DNA from: Bordetella genomosp. 2
GTDB lineage: Bacteria > Pseudomonadota > Gammaproteobacteria > Burkholderiales > Burkholderiaceae_B
Direction: 5' to 3'
Assembly: GCF_002261345.1 (NCBI RefSeq)
Contig: NZ_NEVT01000003.1
Span: forward strand, 1,178,001-1,242,000
Length of the DNA stretch: 64,000 nt
Shown: positions 60,519-64,000 of the stretch, in pieces
How positions within the stretch are numbered: the stretch's first letter is position 1
Layout of the letters: each line of letters starts with the position of its first letter
Notes under the pieces: model-generated
Seen by the model: the letters and a program-made list of their open reading frames with translations, nothing else
The model's database searches: none
Told to the model about the DNA's origin: nothing
Program-made: the position numbers and the translations under genes

Positions 60519-60590
60519 TACAATATCGCGTAAGCTAGAAAACATTCCGCAGGCGGCTGAGCGGGCTTACGCCCTCTCAGCCGCTTTCGT
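60519..60590 (+). terminator. Hairpin with T-rich tail before hisZ, with a -10 box just upstream
   Basis: Stem GCGGCTGAG / CTCAGCCGC (60553-60561, 60576-60584) plus inner GGGC/GCCC around loop TTAC, with one mismatch, followed by TTTCGTTTT. It can end hflC transcripts. TACAAT at 60519-60524 could be a -10 box; a transcript starting near 60531 would meet this hairpin in its leader before hisZ, as in an attenuator. No histidine-rich leader peptide is visible. Confidence 0.65.
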
Positions 60591-60636
60591 TTTGGGCGTT
60601 GCCCACGCATTTCAGGTGTCATTCAGGTAAACACTC

Positions 60637-61794
60637 ATGGGTAACTGGCTGCTGCCCGAGAGCCTCGCCGACGTGCTTCCGGCCGAGGCCCGGCGCATCG
60701 AGGAACTGCGCCGCGAGCTTCTCGACCTTTACCGTACTTACGGCTTCGAGCTGGTCGCGCCGCCCCTGGTCGAATATATCGATTCGTTGCTGTCGGGCAC
60801 CGGCAGCGACTTGAATCTGCGCACGTGCAAGCTGGTCGACCAGCTGTCCGGCCGCACCCTGGGGGTGCGGGCCGACATGACCCCGCAGGTCACCCGCATC
60901 GACGCGCACCTGCTGAACCGGCCCGGGGTCACCCGGCTGTGCTATTGCGGCACCGTGCTGCATGCCCGGCCTGCCGACCTCCTGTCCAGCCGCGAATTGC
61001 TGCAGATCGGCGCCGAAATCTACGGCCATGCCGGTTTCGAGGCCGACCTCGAGATCATTTCGCTGGTGCTTGAAACCGTGGCGGTGGCCGGCCTGCGCCA
61101 GCCGCGGCTCGACCTGTGCCATCCCGGCGTGGTGCGGGCCATCCTCGACGCCGACCCGGCCGCCGCGGCCTGGGCCGAGGACATCATCCTGCTGTTGCGC
61201 GAAAAGGACGTGCCCGGCCTGGCCGAGCTCGCCGCCCGGGCCGAGGGCATGCGCGCCGACACGCTGCAGGCATTGCAACGCCTGCCCGCCCTGTATGGCG
61301 GCCCGGATGTCATCAAGCAGGCCCGCCACGACCTGCCGCTGCTGCCCGGGGTGGCGGCGGCGCTCGACGCCCTGCAGGTCATCGTCGATTCGCTCGCCGA
61401 TGTCACGCCCGGCGTCGACCTGGCCGACATCGGTGGCTACGGCTATCACTCCGGCGTGACCTTCGCGTTGTACGCCGAGGGCTGGCACGACGCGCTGGTC
61501 AGCGGCGGCCGCTACGACGACGTCAGCCGGGCCTTCGGGCGGGCGCGGCCGGCGACCGGCTTCAGCCTCGACCTGCGCAAGCTGGCGCGCGGCCTGCCGC
61601 CCGCCGGTCCGGCGCGCGCCGTGCGGGCCCCCTGGGGGCAGGATGCCGCCCTGGTCGAGGCCGTCCGACGGCTGCGCCGCGCGGGCGAAATCGTCGTCCA
61701 GGTGCTGCCGGGCCACGAGCAGAGCCTGGATGAATTCATCTGCGACCGCGAATTGGCGCTGCAGGACGGCGCCTGGACGGTCCGGACGCTGTAA
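60637..61794 (+). CDS. hisZ: ATP phosphoribosyltransferase regulatory subunit HisZ
   Basis: HisS paralog that lacks the anticodon domain and acts as the regulatory partner of the short form of HisG in histidine synthesis. 385 residues; [20 protein letters not shown] at the start, [21 protein letters not shown] resembles motif 2, and [20 protein letters not shown] the degenerate motif 3. hisG is not in the window. In betaproteobacteria hisZ commonly sits between hflC and purA, as here. Confidence 0.95.
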   Translation: MGNWLLPESLADVLPAEARRIEELRRELLDLYRTYGFELVAPPLVEYIDSLLSGTGSDLNLRTCKLVDQLSGRTLGVRADMTPQVTRIDAHLLNRPGVTRLCYCGTVLHARPADLLSSRELLQIGAEIYGHAGFEADLEIISLVLETVAVAGLRQPRLDLCHPGVVRAILDADPAAAAWAEDIILLLREKDVPGLAELAARAEGMRADTLQALQRLPALYGGPDVIKQARHDLPLLPGVAAALDALQVIVDSLADVTPGVDLADIGGYGYHSGVTFALYAEGWHDALVSGGRYDDVSRAFGRARPATGFSLDLRKLARGLPPAGPARAVRAPWGQDAALVEAVRRLRRAGEIVVQVLPGHEQSLDEFICDRELALQDGAWTVRTL

Positions 61795-61800
61795 AACTGA

Positions 61801-63168
<1,368 letters not shown>

Positions 63169-63273
63169 GCCCCATCCGCCGCGTGCGGGCACGCCGCCCG
63201 CCGGGTTATCATTTCCAGGCCGCCGCCGGCCATGCCGGTGAGCGGCCTTTTCGTATTCTCAGGAGAACAGCGC

Positions 63274-63825
63274 ATGAGCGTGCCCGCCAACGACGACAGC
63301 CACCTGTGGGTGACGTGGGATGAATACAACCGCCTGATCGAACGCCTGACACTGCAGGTCTACCAATCGGGCTGGGAGTTCGATCTGATCCTGTGCCTGG
63401 CGCGCGGCGGCGTGCGCGTGGGCGACGTCATGTCGCGCATTTTCGACGTGCCCCTGGGGATCCTGGCCACCAGCAGCTACCGCGAGGCGGCCGGCACCAA
63501 GCAGGGCGACCTCGACATTGCGCAGTTCATCACCATCACCCGCGGGGCGCCGGCCGGCCGGGTGTTGCTGGTGGACGACATGGTCGACACCGGCCTGACC
63601 TTCAACAAAGTCCAGGTCCATCTGCGGGAGCAATTCCCCGAAATCTCGGAATTGCGCAGCGCCGTGCTCTGGTGGAAAGGGCATTCGCAGGCCACCCCGG
63701 ACTACTATGTCGCCAAGCTGCCCACCAATCCCTGGATCCACCAGCCGTTCGAAGACTACGACAGCCTGCGCCCGCACCAGCTGGAAGCCTGGATCCGCAA
63801 AGGCTCTTCGTCGACCCAAGAATAA
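63274..63825 (+). CDS. Purine-type phosphoribosyltransferase
   Basis: 183-residue PRTase-fold protein. The PRPP-binding motif is RVLLVDDMVDTGLTF; LILCLARGGVRVGDVMSRIF forms the first loop and SYREAAGTKQGDLDIAQF the flexible hood. Similar to Gpt-like xanthine/hypoxanthine enzymes. AGGAGA lies before the ATG at 63274. Next to purA, which fits a role in purine salvage, but the base specificity cannot be read. Confidence 0.88.
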   Translation: MSVPANDDSHLWVTWDEYNRLIERLTLQVYQSGWEFDLILCLARGGVRVGDVMSRIFDVPLGILATSSYREAAGTKQGDLDIAQFITITRGAPAGRVLLVDDMVDTGLTFNKVQVHLREQFPEISELRSAVLWWKGHSQATPDYYVAKLPTNPWIHQPFEDYDSLRPHQLEAWIRKGSSSTQE

Positions 63826-63896
63826 GGGACACATTTGGCCGAACGTGGGGGCCTAGCCGGTTTTCCGTTGAGGATCTCGCCAAAGCTGGCTCCGCG

Positions 63897-63905
63897 TGCT
63901 AAACT
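63897..63905 (+). promoter_or_regulatory. Possible extended -10 for a gene beyond the window edge
   Basis: TGCTAAACT resembles the TGCTAGAAT elements before rpsP and ndk. The stretch 63826-64000 has no gene; it holds a weak 6-bp stem GCCCCA/TGGGGC (63937 on) and turns AT-rich at the end. If used, the leader exceeds 85 nt. Confidence 0.35.
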
Positions 63906-64000
63906 CGCGGATTACCGCTAAACCTCGTTAGGTACTGCCCCAGGGCGCGCCTTTGGGTTTGGGGCTTGAAATTTGCTGTTTTGGCCGTTTGGAACAACAA

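Noticed and set aside
63826-64000. Possible 6S RNA or tRNA at the right edge
   Set aside because: No cloverleaf and no long closed stem with a central bubble could be drawn; only a short 6-bp stem is present.

Overview
This is a GC-rich chromosomal window from a betaproteobacterium. The backbone order ndk-rlmN-rodZ-ispG-hisS-yfgM-bamB-der-hisC-hfq-hflX-hflK-hflC-hisZ-purA, a Bug-family binding protein, a TRAP/TAXI system and an ectABCD operon with a MarR regulator together point to Alcaligenaceae and most likely to Bordetella. No IS481-like or other transposase gene is visible in 64 kb. This fits B. bronchiseptica or B. parapertussis better than a B. pertussis genome crowded with IS481, but the species call is inference.

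Layout. (1) About 1-9.5 kb, all on the minus strand: a catabolic and transport block. It holds a regulator of the RpiR/SIS type broken by a frameshift in a homopolymer, a Bug binding protein, an M81 (MlrC-like) metallopeptidase, a class III aminotransferase, a TAXI binding protein with a fused TRAP permease, and the start of an arylamine N-acetyltransferase. (2) 9.7-13.75 kb: the osmoprotectant operon ectR-ectA-ectB-ectC-ectD, with a good sigma70 promoter, a candidate EctR operator and a strong terminator. (3) 13.76-18.07 kb: a four-carbon acid-sugar catabolism operon (KdgT-type permease, DUF1537 kinase, PdxA2-type dehydrogenase, GntR/UTRA regulator) behind a TGTAC-repeat operator. (4) 18.1-23.5 kb: a MOSC protein, a sugE/gdx guanidinium exporter preceded by a guanidine-II (mini-ykkC) riboswitch, an iron-sulfur flavoprotein reductase, a D-amino acid dehydrogenase and a sugar or glycerophosphate ABC binding protein. 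(5) 23.67-32.44 kb: a compact type IVb pilus operon related to the R64 thin pilus (pilL-like, N, O, P, Q, R, S, V), without pilM, pilT or the prepilin peptidase pilU. (6) 32.5-37.2 kb: alaS, a TusA-like protein and rpsP-rimM-trmD. (7) 37.3-41.6 kb: an XRE-cupin regulator, a polar amino-acid ABC transporter and a FAD oxidase. (8) 41.6-44.5 kb: a QseBC/PmrAB-like two-component system divergent from a MipA/OmpV outer membrane protein, with a TTAA box of 11-bp period between them. (9) 44.5-64 kb: housekeeping genes from valS to purA and a phosphoribosyltransferase.

The accessory half is made of self-contained modules, each with its own regulator and a recognisable operator or riboswitch. The right half is conserved core genome arranged in close-packed operons. 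The strongest observations for follow-up are the guanidine-II riboswitch, whose second hairpin can pair with the sugE Shine-Dalgarno sequence; the six-C frameshift in the RpiR-type regulator with an 18-bp perfect palindrome upstream; the reduced type IVb pilus locus; and the operator candidates for the ectoine, acid-sugar and two-component systems. No CRISPR array, prophage, rRNA or tRNA gene was seen.
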